Positions 21,956 to 31,545 are shown, counted from the first letter of the stretch. The stretch: 64,000 bases of DNA from Ryuthela nishihirai (GCA_038380435.1 JAWZYU010000020.1:44486307-44550306); one strand, 5' to 3'. Notes: generated from the letters alone by a model not told the origin. Numbers and translations: made by a program.

Positions 21956-22340
21956 TCTGGGAAGCGTTATTCACCCCGGCGTTCGTATCGCGCCTGTTTG
22001 GCAGAGACCCAAACGTAGGATAGAGTCAGAAGAAGACCAGGCTCTGCTCCCTGTCATCCATTATCCATCAGGCCCGAAAGACTGCTTGCCTGTCCGAGCT
22101 AGCCACGTGCCACGCACACCTCAGGCACCAATGGCTTCCCCTGGAGACCCGACATATGGTCTCTGTCTTCGCGAGGACCGCCACACACACGTGACTGCAC
22201 CGTATGAGTGGAGACGACTTATCCTTATGGCAAAGAATGTTATACTGATGTAACAACGTACACCCTGCGGTATTTGAAGCGCCTCAAGAGACGAAAGCTA
22301 AACCACTGGCAGGGATCGGGATTTCTCTTCGTTTGGTGAC
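21956..22340. other. GC-rich single-copy island, unassigned
   Basis: The sequence from GGGAAGCGTTATTCACCCCG to about 22340 has markedly more CpG than its surroundings and matches none of the repeat families. Two E-box CACGTG cores occur (GCCACGTGCC near 22103 and CACACGTGAC near 22188). No frame resembles a known protein. It could be a regulatory element or untranslated exon. Confidence 0.3.
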
Positions 22341-22726
22341 GAAGTACTCTTGGGATGATGTTGTCAAGCGTCAAAGCTAGACTATTGTGTCAATCATCGT
22401 TCGTTTCTGCTTTTCTTCAGCTGTCCGGCGAAGTGTTTCGGTTTTTAGTTTTGTAGAAGATAATCGGCAATAGTTTTCCTAATGATGGAGGAAGTTCATT
22501 TTAAATATTTGCAATGCTAAATACCGGTTTAGGTGAAATTAATTTGATTTAAAAAGAAATGGCAAAGAAAAATGGCGAAGGGTTATATTTTTCTGAGAGA
22601 GAAAATTACACAAATCCCCCAAAGCATGAGCGTAAAATACTAGAATCAGTGAATTAGCTAACTTATGAACAACTATACTTATATATATTTTTCTGGGCCC
22701 TATAATCCACTCTCACATCCCTGGGT
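22341..22726. other. Unassigned AT-rich stretch
   Basis: No recognised feature. Confidence 0.3.
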
Positions 22727-22860
22727 ATGTCCCTGTTGGATGGCCTTGAAGAGAGGCTCCATCTGTTAGTTGTCTAGTGTTCACAACTCTGAATACTTGT
22801 GGTCATTATGACCCGGTTATATAGCCCATTGTGGGAAAAGTGGCACTCAGATAAAAAAAA
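22727..22860 (+). mobile_element. SINE-A 3' fragment
   Basis: It starts at CTGTTGGATGGCCTTGA and decays through a tail-like AAAAGTGGCACTCAGATAAA. The head and half the body are missing. Confidence 0.6.
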
Positions 22861-22892
22861 AATGACATCTTGACACTGAACACCGCATATAT

Positions 22893-23245
22893 GTTCGGTT
22901 GCTTTACCTCTGACCGGCGTTTTTCTGTACACAATGGGTTAAATGGCCAGGTCACAAGGACCCCGAGGCAAGAAGGTTGGGGGGACGGAACCCTGATAGC
23001 CTCCCTTCAAGGTCTTCCAGTGTGTTCTTTAACGTGTTCATGATATGGATCTTCCACACACTGTGCTATGATTTAACATCCCATCCGACGGACGGTGCCA
23101 TTTCAAGCCCATCGGTGTAACCTACTGACCGAGGGCAAGGTGGGAGTTTCACGGAGATAAATTTCAATGCTGACCCAGGTGGGACTCTAACATGGGAACT
23201 GCAGGTTACGAGCCTAGCACGCTACCGACTGACTCACCTCCCCAT
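22893..23245 (-). mobile_element. SINE-A, diverged
   Basis: The tail is at 22893 (TTCGGTTGCTTTACCTCTGA) and the head near 23180-23245 with a recognisable B-box complement. About 30 bp of body around 22990 are missing. The Tc1-like element starts ten bases to its right. Confidence 0.75.
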
Positions 23246-23391
23246 ACACACATACACCGAAGAGCCAAAACATTATGCCAACGCGCCTTTATGCTAATCG
23301 AAGCAACTGCAGGAAAACGACGGCGCGTGTGAAGGTCATGAAACGGTGTAAATAACACCTGATACTGAGCTCTGTTAATCAGTGTTATTCT

Positions 23392-23777
23392 GGGGCGGGG
23401 GTGGCTCAGTCGGTAGCGCGCCAGACTCGTAATCTGCATTTCCCAGGTTCGAGTCCCAGCTGGGTCAGCATTGAGATTTATCTCCGAAAAATTTCCCCGC
23501 CCTTCCCACGGTCAATAGGGGACACCGATGGGCTTGGAAAGGCCGCCGTCCGTCGGATGGGACGTTAAGCCGTGGCTCCGTGTGCAGGAGAGCCATACCA
23601 TGTGCACGTTAAAGAACACGCTGGATAGCCTTGACGGGAGGCTACCATCTGTCTCCCAACAGCTGTTCCAGTGGGTCCCCTCCCCCAACCTTCTCTGAGC
23701 CTTCGGGGTCCATGTGACCTGGCCATTTAGCCCATGGTGTGCAAAACAGTGCCGCTCAGAGGTAAAACAACCCAACC
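23392..23777 (+). mobile_element. SINE-A reference copy, 386 bp
   Basis: Base-exact boundaries come from the TSD CAGTGTTATTCT (23380-23391 and 23778-23789), which is Tc1-like element sequence. Box A is TGGCTCAGTCGG (23402-23413) and box B is GGTTCGAGTCC (23446-23456), the internal RNA polymerase III promoter. Around them GGTAGCGCG, CTCGTAATCTG and the B box align with elongator tRNA-Met, with CGT where the anticodon CAT would be. The body contains GGATGGGACGTTAAGCCGTG and GCACGTTAAAGAACACGCTG, of the kind found in the conserved central domains of invertebrate SINEs. The 3' end is GGTAAAACAACCCAACC. Confidence 0.95.
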
Positions 23778-23800
23778 CAGTGTTATTCTTGTTCTTCAAA

Positions 23801-24812
23801 TGGGAAAGACAGCGGACTTAAGTGAGTTCGACAAAGGCCAAATTGTAATGGCCAGGCGACTGGGTCAGAGCTTTTCCGAGATGACAAGGCTTGTGGGGGC
23901 TCATGGTCAGCCGTGGTTAGTACCTTCAAACAGTGGTCCGAGGAGGGAAAAGCCACGAACCGCCGGAAAGATGTGTAGCATCGATGAGCCTTTTCCAACC
24001 AAGGCTCATCGATGCTACAAGTGAACGAAGTCTATCCCGTATGGTACGATCCAACAGAAGGGATACTATGGAGCAACTCGGTCTAATTTGAACGTGGAAC
24101 CCTGCTGAAAATGGGGCTGTATAGCTGCAGGCCGCTCGAGTGCCTATGCTAACCTCAGTTCACTGTCGAAAGCACTTACAATGGGCACTCGAGCATCAAA
24201 ACTGGACCTCGAATGATTGGAAGAAGGTCTTCTGGTCCGATGACTCTCGTTTCCTGTTGTACCATGTGGACTGCCGGGTACGTGTGCGTCGTTTACCTGA
24301 GGAAGTGTTGGCACCAGGATGCACCGTGAAACGAAAACAAGCCTTGAGGAAGTGTAATGCTTTGGGCGATGTTCTGCTGGGAAACCCTGGGTTTAGTCAT
24401 TCATGTGCAGGAAATTATGACGTCTACCACCTACCTAAACATCATTGCAGACCAGGTACATCCTTTCATGACAACAGTATATCCCTCTATTAGTGGCTTC
24501 TTTTAGCAGGATAATGCGTCATGCCACACTACTCGGATTGTTCGAGAATGGTTCACGGTACTTGAGGAAGACTTCCAAGTATTGCCCTGGCCTCCAAATT
24601 CCCCAGACATCAATCCAATCGAACATCTGTGGTTTGTGTTGGAACAGCATATCCGATATGCATCGGCTCAATCACATAATTTACAAGAGAAAAAATCTGC
24701 TGGCAATGTGTTGGTATCAGATACCACAAGACACCTTAAGAAATTTTGTAGTGTACATGCTTCGCCGGGCAAGAGCTGTTTTGGCGGCACGTAGAGGGCC
24801 AACATCATATTA
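23801..24812 (+). pseudogene. Tc1-like transposase, frameshifted (DD36E spacing)
   Basis: The start MGKTADLSEFDKGQIVMARR is the usual N-terminal helix-turn-helix beginning. The frame then breaks near the hairpin and several more times. The first catalytic Asp is in WKKVFWSDDSRF (about 24220-24255). The second is in QDNASCH (about 24507) just after an in-frame TAG. The Glu is in PDINPIEHLW (about 24605-24635). Counting residues between the second Asp and the Glu gives 36, the spacing of the DD36E branch of Tc1/mariner rather than the classical 34. The product would cut and join DNA at TA sites; here it is dead. Confidence 0.85.
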
Positions 24813-24847
24813 GGCAGGTGATCATAACGTTTTGGCTCTTCGGTGTA

Positions 24848-25067
24848 TATATATATGATTTTAGGAGCAAGACTGAATCGTATTCCAAACTCTTGAAGCT
24901 GCCGCGAGTCTCATATTATATCTTAAAGATGATACAAGATTTTTTTATTTCTGCACTTCTAAATTTTTGATGTTTTTGTTTTAAATCTGTTTCTGAAAGC
25001 GTTTTCCACTTTACTGCAATTTGCAACTGCGTTGAAAAAAATTTCGTCGGTTAAAGAAAAATGCTAG
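24848..25067. other. Unassigned AT-rich spacer
   Basis: It begins with a short (TA)n run next to the Tc1-like end; nothing else was recognised. Confidence 0.3.
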
Positions 25068-25260
25068 TTTGGGGTAAGTTGTTGTTGCTCTCTGAGCTTC
25101 ACTTCTGAGTACACATTGGGCATGAAAATGGAAGCTTCCGTTTATCTCTTAACAGCTCTCCATTACGTCCTCTTCTCTTACCTACTCTGAGCCTTTATAA
25201 ACCTTGTGACCTTTTCATTTAGTCGCTGTGTGCAAAAAAAAGTGATGTTTAAGACCTTAG
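25068..25260 (+). mobile_element. SINE-A fragments, decayed
   Basis: CTCTGAGCTTCACTTCTGAG at about 25089 and then a plus-strand tail half (AGCTTCCGTTTATCTCTTAA ... TGTGTGCAAAAAAAAGTGAT) are recognisable but heavily mutated. Confidence 0.5.
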
Positions 25261-25517
25261 TGACTTACATATAGAACACTGATGTGATCATGTGATCATA
25301 TCTGCCAAATGTTGATGTAGCTATATCTCTACTTGCATCCAAAATTTAAAAAGGACGTAATCCGACAAACATTCATCTCTTCCAAATGTTAATGGGAAAA
25401 CCTTGGTACGAATATATACGGATATAACTTAATAACTTAATAAATAATATATACGGAATAAAACTTAATACGGATATATACGACAGGAGTTCTTTGCATC
25501 GTAGACCTACATTACCC

Positions 25518-25908
25518 TTGGGGCGGGGGTGGCTCAGTCGGTAGCGCGCCAGGCTCGTAATCTGTAGTTCCCAGGTTCGAGTCCCAGCTGGGTCAGCGTT
25601 GAGATTTATCTCCGCAAAATTCCCCGCCCTGCCCACGGTCAGTAGGGGACACCATGGGCTTGGAAAAGCCTCGATCCGTCGGATGGGACGTTAAGCCGCG
25701 GCCCCGTGTGCGGGAGAGCCATACCCTGTGTACGTTAAAGAACACGCTGGATGACCTTGACGGGAGGCTACCATCTGTCTCCCAACAGTTGTTCCAGTGG
25801 GTCTCCTCCCCCAACCTTCTCTGAGCCTTTGGGGTCCATGTGATATGGCCATTTAGCCCATGGTGTGCAAAAAAGTGCCCCTCAGAGGTAAAAAAAACAC
25901 AACACAAC
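25518..25908 (+). mobile_element. SINE-A, full length, young
   Basis: TSD ACCTACATTACCC (25505-25517 and 25909-25921). The tail has become AAAAAAAACACAACACAAC, a variant of the usual AAAACAACCCAACC. Confidence 0.92.
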
Positions 25909-25921
25909 ACCTACATTACCC

Positions 25922-26514
25922 CCTGTAGAGGCAAAAAGATTTCAGTCAAGGATTAACAGCCCCATAGAAAACATACAAATGGAACATAAGCTTCATCCAC
26001 TGCTCCCACAGATCTGATGTACTCTGTTGTACTTAGCTCGGATATTTCACCTATTTATTCCGGAAGTTTCTTGATTCCGCAGTCAGATGACTTCTTTTTG
26101 CACTCGAAAATAGAAACTTTTTCTACGTTTTTCTTCTTTAGATTCTGAGAGAATTGCAAAACTTGAAAGTTAATAACAATGATGATTATAGGGAACTGTT
26201 TTTGTAAAATTACAGCAAATTCTCGAAGCCCGGGATATAATAATTTACAATTTCTTGTTGTATATGACTGCAATATGAGCCTAGGCTAATATAAAAGCAC
26301 AAGCTACGAATTAAATTAAAACTATCTAAGACAATTATTGCGCTGAATTTTTTCAATTCATTCATGAATATGTGATTGTATTAAAATGTACATAAAACTG
26401 TTCCAGTTTTTTTTTCTTACACAATAAATTTAGGAAATCTTTCTATGCTAAATCAAACACTTTCTTAAAGTCACTGTACAATTCCGTTTTTACGAAATAA
26501 AAATAATATATAAA
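25922..26514. other. Unassigned AT-rich stretch
   Basis: No recognised feature. Confidence 0.35.
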
Positions 26515-26708
26515 TATCCCCACAAGCAGCTGCTTGCCACAGAGGTCTGACATGAGCCTGTCAGTTTATATGCCACAGTAGAAGATCTGAGAGGATGGCA
26601 GGACCTCAGCAGAAAGACAACATAAACATCCATGCCTTTACCCGGGGCTCGAACCCAGGTCCCTTAAATAAGCAGCCACGCGCGCTAACCACTCGGCCAC
26701 GGGACGGC
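26515..26708 (-). mobile_element. SINE-B copy 1
   Basis: On the minus strand it starts with a tRNA-like head, CCGTCCCGTGGCCGAGTGGT then TAGCGCGCGTGGC, with B box GGTTCGAGCCC. A body follows (TCTGCTGAGGTCCTGCCATC, CTCAGATCTTCTACTGTGGC, GAGGTCTGACATGAGCC...). The TGGCCGAGTGG box A and long D-arm resemble Ser/Leu tRNAs. The 3' tail (left on the plus strand) is AT-rich. It is a family distinct from SINE-A. Confidence 0.85.
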
Positions 26709-26755
26709 AAGGATAACCGCAAATCCAAACAAACATCTAGCATCCCTGTCTTAAA

Positions 26756-27122
26756 GGGGCAGGGGTGGCTCTTATTCTGCAGTTCCCAGGTTCGAGTCCC
26801 AGCTGGGTCAGCGTTGAAATTTATCTCCGCAAAACTCCCCGCCCTGTCCACGGTCAGTAGGGGACACCGATGGGTCTTGGAAAGGCTGCCGTCCGTCGGA
26901 TGGAACGTTAAGCCGTGGCTCCGTGTGCTGGAGAGCCATACCCTATGCACGTCAAAGAACAAGCTGGATGGCCTTGACGGGAGGCTACTATTTGTCTCCC
27001 AACAACTGTTCCAGTGGGTCCGCTCCCCCAACCTTCTCTGAGCCTTCGGGGTCCATGTGACCTGGCCATTTAGCCCATGGTGTGTAAAAAAGTGCCATTC
27101 AGAGGTAAAACAATCCAACCCA
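26756..27122 (+). mobile_element. SINE-A, with internal head deletion
   Basis: TSD ATCCCTGTCTTAAA (26742-26755 and 27123-27136). The head goes from GGGGCAGGGGTGGCTC straight to TTATTCTGCAGTTCCC, lacking the AGTCGGTAGCGCGCCAGGC part of the D-arm and anticodon stem. As box A is broken, this copy should not be transcribed well by polymerase III. Confidence 0.9.
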
Positions 27123-27136
27123 ATCCCTGTCTTAAA

Positions 27137-28242
27137 ACCAGTCATTATTAACTAATTCTCTTCTATTACCCGGCTATAATTCATGCACAAATGTGCTATT
27201 TATACCCCCAACGTTTAATACGTCATATAAGGTAGATTAACAACGAGAGTTAATTTTCATTTAAGAGCGTGTGCAAAAAAATTAAATCTTTAATTATGAT
27301 TTCAGTGGTTTTTCTCCCAATTTTCTAATAGTTTTTTTTTTCTTTTTGTCGGTGGTAGTAGTGTTTGTTTTGTGTTTTTTATTTTTTTTTATCGGTCGTT
27401 TGCGCCATTACCCAAAAAATAGCTTTCATTTTTCTGCTCACTTTCCAACCGATTATGTTGACTGAGGAGCAAAAGACTGTTGTCTTCTTGCTGCAGATAC
27501 GAAGAAGACATCATTTCAAAATCGATATCGTGAAAACGTCTGAAGACGAAGCATCGACAGATATCGATAAAAGCAGAAGAAAACCTTCACGCAAGTTCTT
27601 TTTATTATCCGTACTTTTATTGTCTTTAACAAATTACTAAAGCTTTCATTAAAAAAGTTCGAAAACAAGTATAAATTGAATTAAAGTCAAATGATTTAAA
27701 TTATTTCCCATAGTCGTCCAGAGATTAGGCCGACAAGAAAGACGACCAAGATAATTGCTTTGCCTCTGCATTCGTTGCAAAACAAAAAAGTAAGTGGTGC
27801 CAACTTCGATCAAATTACTTCCAAACAGCTTTATCATGTCTTCCACTTCAGTTTACTTTTTCGGAACAATTTAATAGGGAACCGCAACCTTCCCTAAAGA
27901 CAACCACACTAATTGCGAAAGAAGAGAACTGCGTGTTTTTGAGTCTTCTTAATTGTATCGCAGAGTACAGCCCGGCCTCTGTAAATATCCCTAAACAGCA
28001 TCATTTGCAGCTATTTTTTACTGTCAGGCCAAGACACTTTCTAGAGGCTCATGACAGCAGAATCAAGAGCGATCAAATATCACTCTTAGTCTTAGAGTTA
28101 CAACGTCTAAGGCAAACTCTTCAGTTGCCCACTTTTAGTTTATTTATTGCTGATGATATGATTGTGACGCATTAGTTTAGTGATACAATGAAGTTCTTCT
28201 TCACTTCACTAGTGACAGTCCGAGTTGATGAATTACTTCGTA
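27137..28242. other. Unassigned stretch
   Basis: AT-rich with a T-rich tract at about 27330-27390. A frame containing IRRRHHFKIDIVKTSEDEAS (about 27500-27600) follows a pyrimidine tract ending CTGCAG, but there is no good donor after it and I recognise no homology, so no exon is called. Confidence 0.35.
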
Positions 28243-28255
28243 TTTGTTGGTTATG

Positions 28256-28606
28256 GGTTGGGTTGGGTTGTTTTACCTCTGAGCGGCACTTTTTTGCACA
28301 CCATGGGCTAAATGGCCAGGCCACAAGGACCCCGAAGGCTCAGAGAAGGTTGGGGGAGGGGACCCACTGGAACAGCTGTTGGGAGACAGATGGTAGCCTT
28401 CCATCAAGGCCATCCAGCGTGTTCTTTAACGTGCACAGGGTATTGCTCTCCCGCATACGGGGCCACGGCTTAACGTCCCATCCGACGGACGGCGGCCTTT
28501 CCAAGCCCATCGGTGTCCCCTACTGACCGTGGGCAGGGCGGAGAAATTTTGCGGAGATAAATCTCAACGCTGACCCAGCTGGGACTCGAACCTGGGAACT
28601 ATAGAT
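28256..28606 (-). mobile_element. SINE-A, 5'-truncated with intact TSD
   Basis: The TSD TTTGTTGGTTATG (28243-28255 and 28607-28619) flanks a copy that, on the minus strand, begins inside the tRNA-like region (about position 40) and runs to a complete tail. Loss of only the 5' end with a normal TSD is what incomplete target-primed reverse transcription produces. Confidence 0.9.
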
Positions 28607-28619
28607 TTTGTTGGTTATG

Positions 28620-28873
28620 TTTTAAAGCATTATTTTAAGATTAAATTAAATAATTTGCTTCTCGTGGGTGAACAAGATAACGCATCATTTTGCAATTTCA
28701 TTGTCAGACATTTTCGATGTTGCAACATTTAATTTTTTTTTAATTTGTTTGTTTTTTGTCAGTTGAACTTAAAACTCGGAGGCTTCTAAAATTTAAATCC
28801 TAATTACCCAACTGTTTGCGGCGTTAACTAAAATATCTGCTGCAAATACTCGAATCGACACTCTTACACAATA
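28620..28873. other. Unassigned AT-rich spacer
   Basis: No recognised feature. Confidence 0.3.
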
Positions 28874-29020
28874 CAGTCGCTCAAATAAATATCCGAACAT
28901 TATGGTTGATTACAGAATTCAGAAAAAATATCTGGCAACGATTGTTTTAGAAATTAGTGATCTGGCAACCTTCGTGTCACGTGATCAACCATAGTGTTCG
29001 TATATTTATTTGACCGACTG
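28874..29020. mobile_element. Palindromic MITE (CAGTCGCTC family), deletion copy
   Basis: Ends CAGTCGCTCAAATAAATATC and (minus strand) CAGTCGGTCAAATAAATATA are flanked by TA. The left arm is complete to CCTTCGTGTCACGTGA, but most of the mirrored right arm is missing, so only the terminal ~35 bp pair. Confidence 0.88.
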
Positions 29021-29401
29021 TACGTGTAGTAACACTCCGATTATTTTGGGGGAGAGTGTTATGGATTCTGTACATTTTTGGTGAATAGCTCATTAGAAGT
29101 TGTAAGTTATTTGTGTTATCTAATTTTGATTTATTTATTTTAATGTTTTCTTCATTGGAGATTATGGGATCATGTTTTGAGGGATCGCTTCGCATCCAAG
29201 AATCTCAATGCAGTGTTATCAGTTTTGTTTCAGACTGAATTAATAATAAAGTCTCATTTGCACTCTGCAAGAACAAATCGTGGTATAAAATTCTAAACTT
29301 TTCAAACTAATTTCATTTATGAAGAATTTCCAGAGATTCCTGTTGAAATCTTGGGGAAAACCTGTGATTTCAGGCTAGTAAATCTCACTGTCTTTACTTA
29401 C
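29021..29401. other. Unassigned AT-rich spacer
   Basis: No recognised feature. Confidence 0.3.
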
Positions 29402-29750
29402 ACTGCCCCAGTCAGTGTCGGACACCGATGGGCTTGGAAAAGTCATTGTATTCCGGACAGGACGTTAAGCCGTGGCCCCTTGTGTGAGAGAGCCATACCA
29501 TGTGCACGCTAAAGAATATGCTGGATGGCCTTGACGAGAGACTATCATCTATCCCCAAACAGCTGTCCTAACCCTTTCCCCATCCTTCTCTGACCCTCGG
29601 AATCCTTTTGACCTGATCATTTTGACGAGAGACTATCATCTATCCCCAAACAGCTGTCCTAACCCTTTCCCCATCCTTCTCTGAGCCTCGGAATCCTTTT
29701 GACCTGATCATTTACCCCATTGTTTGCAAAAAAAAGAGGCCTCCGATAGA
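29402..29750 (+). mobile_element. SINE-A body/tail with a 101-bp tandem duplication
   Basis: The head is missing; the body starts at GTCGGACACCGATGGGCTTG. The segment beginning TTGACGAGAGACTATCATCT occurs at 29531 and again at 29632, an almost exact 101-bp direct duplication covering the SINE's 3' third (one difference noted, TGACCC/TGAGCC). Confidence 0.85.
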
Positions 29751-29754
29751 TTTT

Positions 29755-30205
29755 GCCAAGTTGTCTCAATTTTGCCTCCTTGCCGTAATTTTACAATAAA
29801 AAATCCATATTTTTACATCTCCCCTGAATTTTACCAAGTCACTTCGAATTTTGCCAACTCCCCAAGTTGTCTCGATTTTTCCAACTCTCCTTAATATCAC
29901 AAAAGCAATCCCAATTACAACTCACATTAATTTTTACCACGTGCCTTCAAATTTTGCCGACTTCCCAAGATTTTGCCAATTCTTCTTAATTTCACAAAAC
30001 CAAACCCTATTTTTAAAACTTACCTGTATACCAAGTACCTGTATTACCAAGTATTACCTGGATTACCAAGTAGCTACGAATTTTCTAATTGTCCTCGATT
30101 TTACCAACTCTCCTAGATTTTCCCAAATTTCCTCAATTTTGCTAACTCTTTAAAGTTTTACGGAAAACAATCCCAATTTTTATATCTCACCTGAATTTTG
30201 CCAAC
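29755..30205. repeat. Degenerate minisatellite (AATTTTGCCAACT)
   Basis: Short phrases AATTTTGCCAACTCCCC, GATTTTTCCAACTCTCCT, AAATTTTGCCGACTTCCC and GATTTTGCCAATTCTTCT recur every 20-50 bases, with a longer-range repeat (TATTTTTACATCTCCCCTGA against TTTTTATATCTCACCTGAAT). It joins directly onto the SINE-derived 29-bp array. Confidence 0.55.
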
Positions 30206-30965
30206 TCTCCAATAGGATCCCCCAACTTTCTCTGAGTATTTGGAGTTTTTGCAACTTTCTCTGAGTATTTGGAGTTTTTGCAACTTTCTCTGAGTATTTG
30301 GAGTTTTTGCAACTTTCTCTGAGTATTTGGAGTTTTTGCAACTTTCTCTGAGTATTTGGAGTTTTTGCAACTTTCTCTGAGTATTTGGAGTTTTTGCAAC
30401 TTTCTCTGAGTATTTGGAGTTTTTGCAACTTTCTCTGAGTATTTGGAGTTTTTGCAACTTTCTCTGAGTATTTGGAGTTTTTGCAACTTTCTCTGAGTAT
30501 TTGGAGTTTTTGCAACTTTCTCTGAGTATTTGGAGTTTTTGCAACTTTCTCTGAGTATTTGGAGTTTTTGCAACTTTCTCTGAGTATTTGGAGTTTTTGC
30601 AACTTTCTCTGAGTATTTGGAGTTCTTGCAACTTTCTCTGAGTATTTGGAGTTTTTGCAACTTTCTCTGAGTATTTGGAGTTCTTGCAACTTTCTCTGAG
30701 TATTTGGAGTTTTTGCAACTTTCTCTGAGTATTTGGAGTTTTTGCAACTTTCTCTGAGTATTTGGAGTTCTTGCAACTTTCTCTGAGTATTTGGAGTTTT
30801 TGCAACTTTCTCTGAGTATTTGGAGTTCTTGCAACTTTCTCTGAGTATTTGGAGTTCTTGCAACTTTCTCTGAGTATTTGGAGTTCTTGCAACTTTCTCT
30901 GAGTATTTGGAGTCCTTGCAACTTGGTCCGTTGTATGCAAAGATGGGGCGCTCAGAGGTTAAATA
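30206..30965 (+). mobile_element. SINE-A 3' segment carrying an expanded 29-bp array
   Basis: Left of the array is AGGATCCCCCAAC, matching the SINE-A body (GTCCCCTCCCCCAACC). Right of it is GGAGTCCTTGCAACTTGGTC, then GTTGTATGCAAAGATGGGGC and GCTCAGAGGTTAAA, matching the SINE-A tail. The array has grown inside the SINE. Confidence 0.85.
30216..30925. repeat. 29-bp tandem array, about 24 copies, derived from SINE-A
   Basis: The unit is GCAACTTTCTCTGAGTATTT followed by GGAGTTTTT. It corresponds to the SINE-A segment CAACCTTCTCTGAGCCTTCG then GGGTCCTTG. Right-most copies keep more ancestral GTCCTTG or GTTCTTG, while all left copies have GTTTTTG, so the array shows polarity. Because 29 is not divisible by three, every minus-strand frame stays open for over 220 codons, which is an artefact. 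Confidence 0.92.
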
Positions 30966-31164
30966 GCTATGATTAACTAAATTTAGTTGTTGTTTTTTTC
31001 GCTTAGACAGATTAGTCTGAAAGTTTCTCTTAACAATTCGCCACTGGTTACTATTCCCGATTTATTTATAAAAGATCATCAGTTACAAGCTGAGCTATAA
31101 TAAAAAATGAAACACCCCGGATGTAGAAAAAAATATATTATGGAGTGCACCATGAGTGCGTTAA

Positions 31165-31545
31165 TCACGATTGAGTTCTTTTATCGCTGAGCGGCTATTT
31201 TTTGTACACAATGAGCTAAATGACCAGGTTACAAGGACCCCGAAGCTCAGAGAAGGTTAGGGACCCACTGGATAGCTGTTAGAGACAGTTGGTATATCCT
31301 GGTCAAGGCCACTCAGAGTGTTCCTTAATGTGCACAGGGTATGGCTGTCTCCCGCAGACGGGACCACGGCTTGACGTCCATCTGACGGACGCACCTTTCT
31401 TAGCATATCGGTGTCCTCTACTCACCGAGGGCAGGGAGGGAAGTTTCTCGCATATAAATCTCAACGCTGTTCCAGGCGGGACTCGAACCTGGGAACTGCA
31501 AATTACGAGCCTGTCGTGCTACCGACTGAGCAACCCCCATCCCAA
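31165..31545 (-). mobile_element. SINE-A, moderately diverged
   Basis: It runs from a degraded tail (TTGAGTTCTTTTATCGCTGA) to the head complement (ACCGACTGAGCAACCCCCAT). The B-box region GGGACTCGAACCTGGGAACT is intact. Confidence 0.8.

Larger units (their letters stand above)
23255..24845 (+). mobile_element. Tc1-like element, broken, with nested SINE-A
   Basis: Terminal inverted repeats CACCGAAGAGCCAAAACATT and, on the minus strand, CACCGAAGAGCCAAAACGTT are flanked by TA (23253-23254 and 24846-24847). Without the SINE and one TSD copy it is about 1.2 kb, a normal Tc1 length. The 5' inverted repeat is separated from the gene by the SINE at 23392-23777. A 19-bp perfect hairpin (23974-24019) has replaced part of the reading frame. 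The element cannot be autonomous. Confidence 0.92.

Noticed and set aside
23392..23470. tRNA genes suggested by A and B boxes at about 40 places
   Set aside because: The cloverleaf is imperfect (weak D-stem and acceptor pairing) and every copy is followed by the same SINE body. These are tRNA-derived SINE heads, not tRNA genes.
27450..27640. Possible exon after the CTGCAG acceptor-like site
   Set aside because: There is no donor at the other end, an ordinary amino acid string, and no homology I recognise.
30158..30940. Minus-strand frames of 227-260 codons with KLQELQILRESCKNSKYSEK repeats
   Set aside because: The 29-bp unit rotates through all frames without a stop, so all three frames are open and encode the same peptide. 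This is an artefact of a SINE-derived minisatellite.
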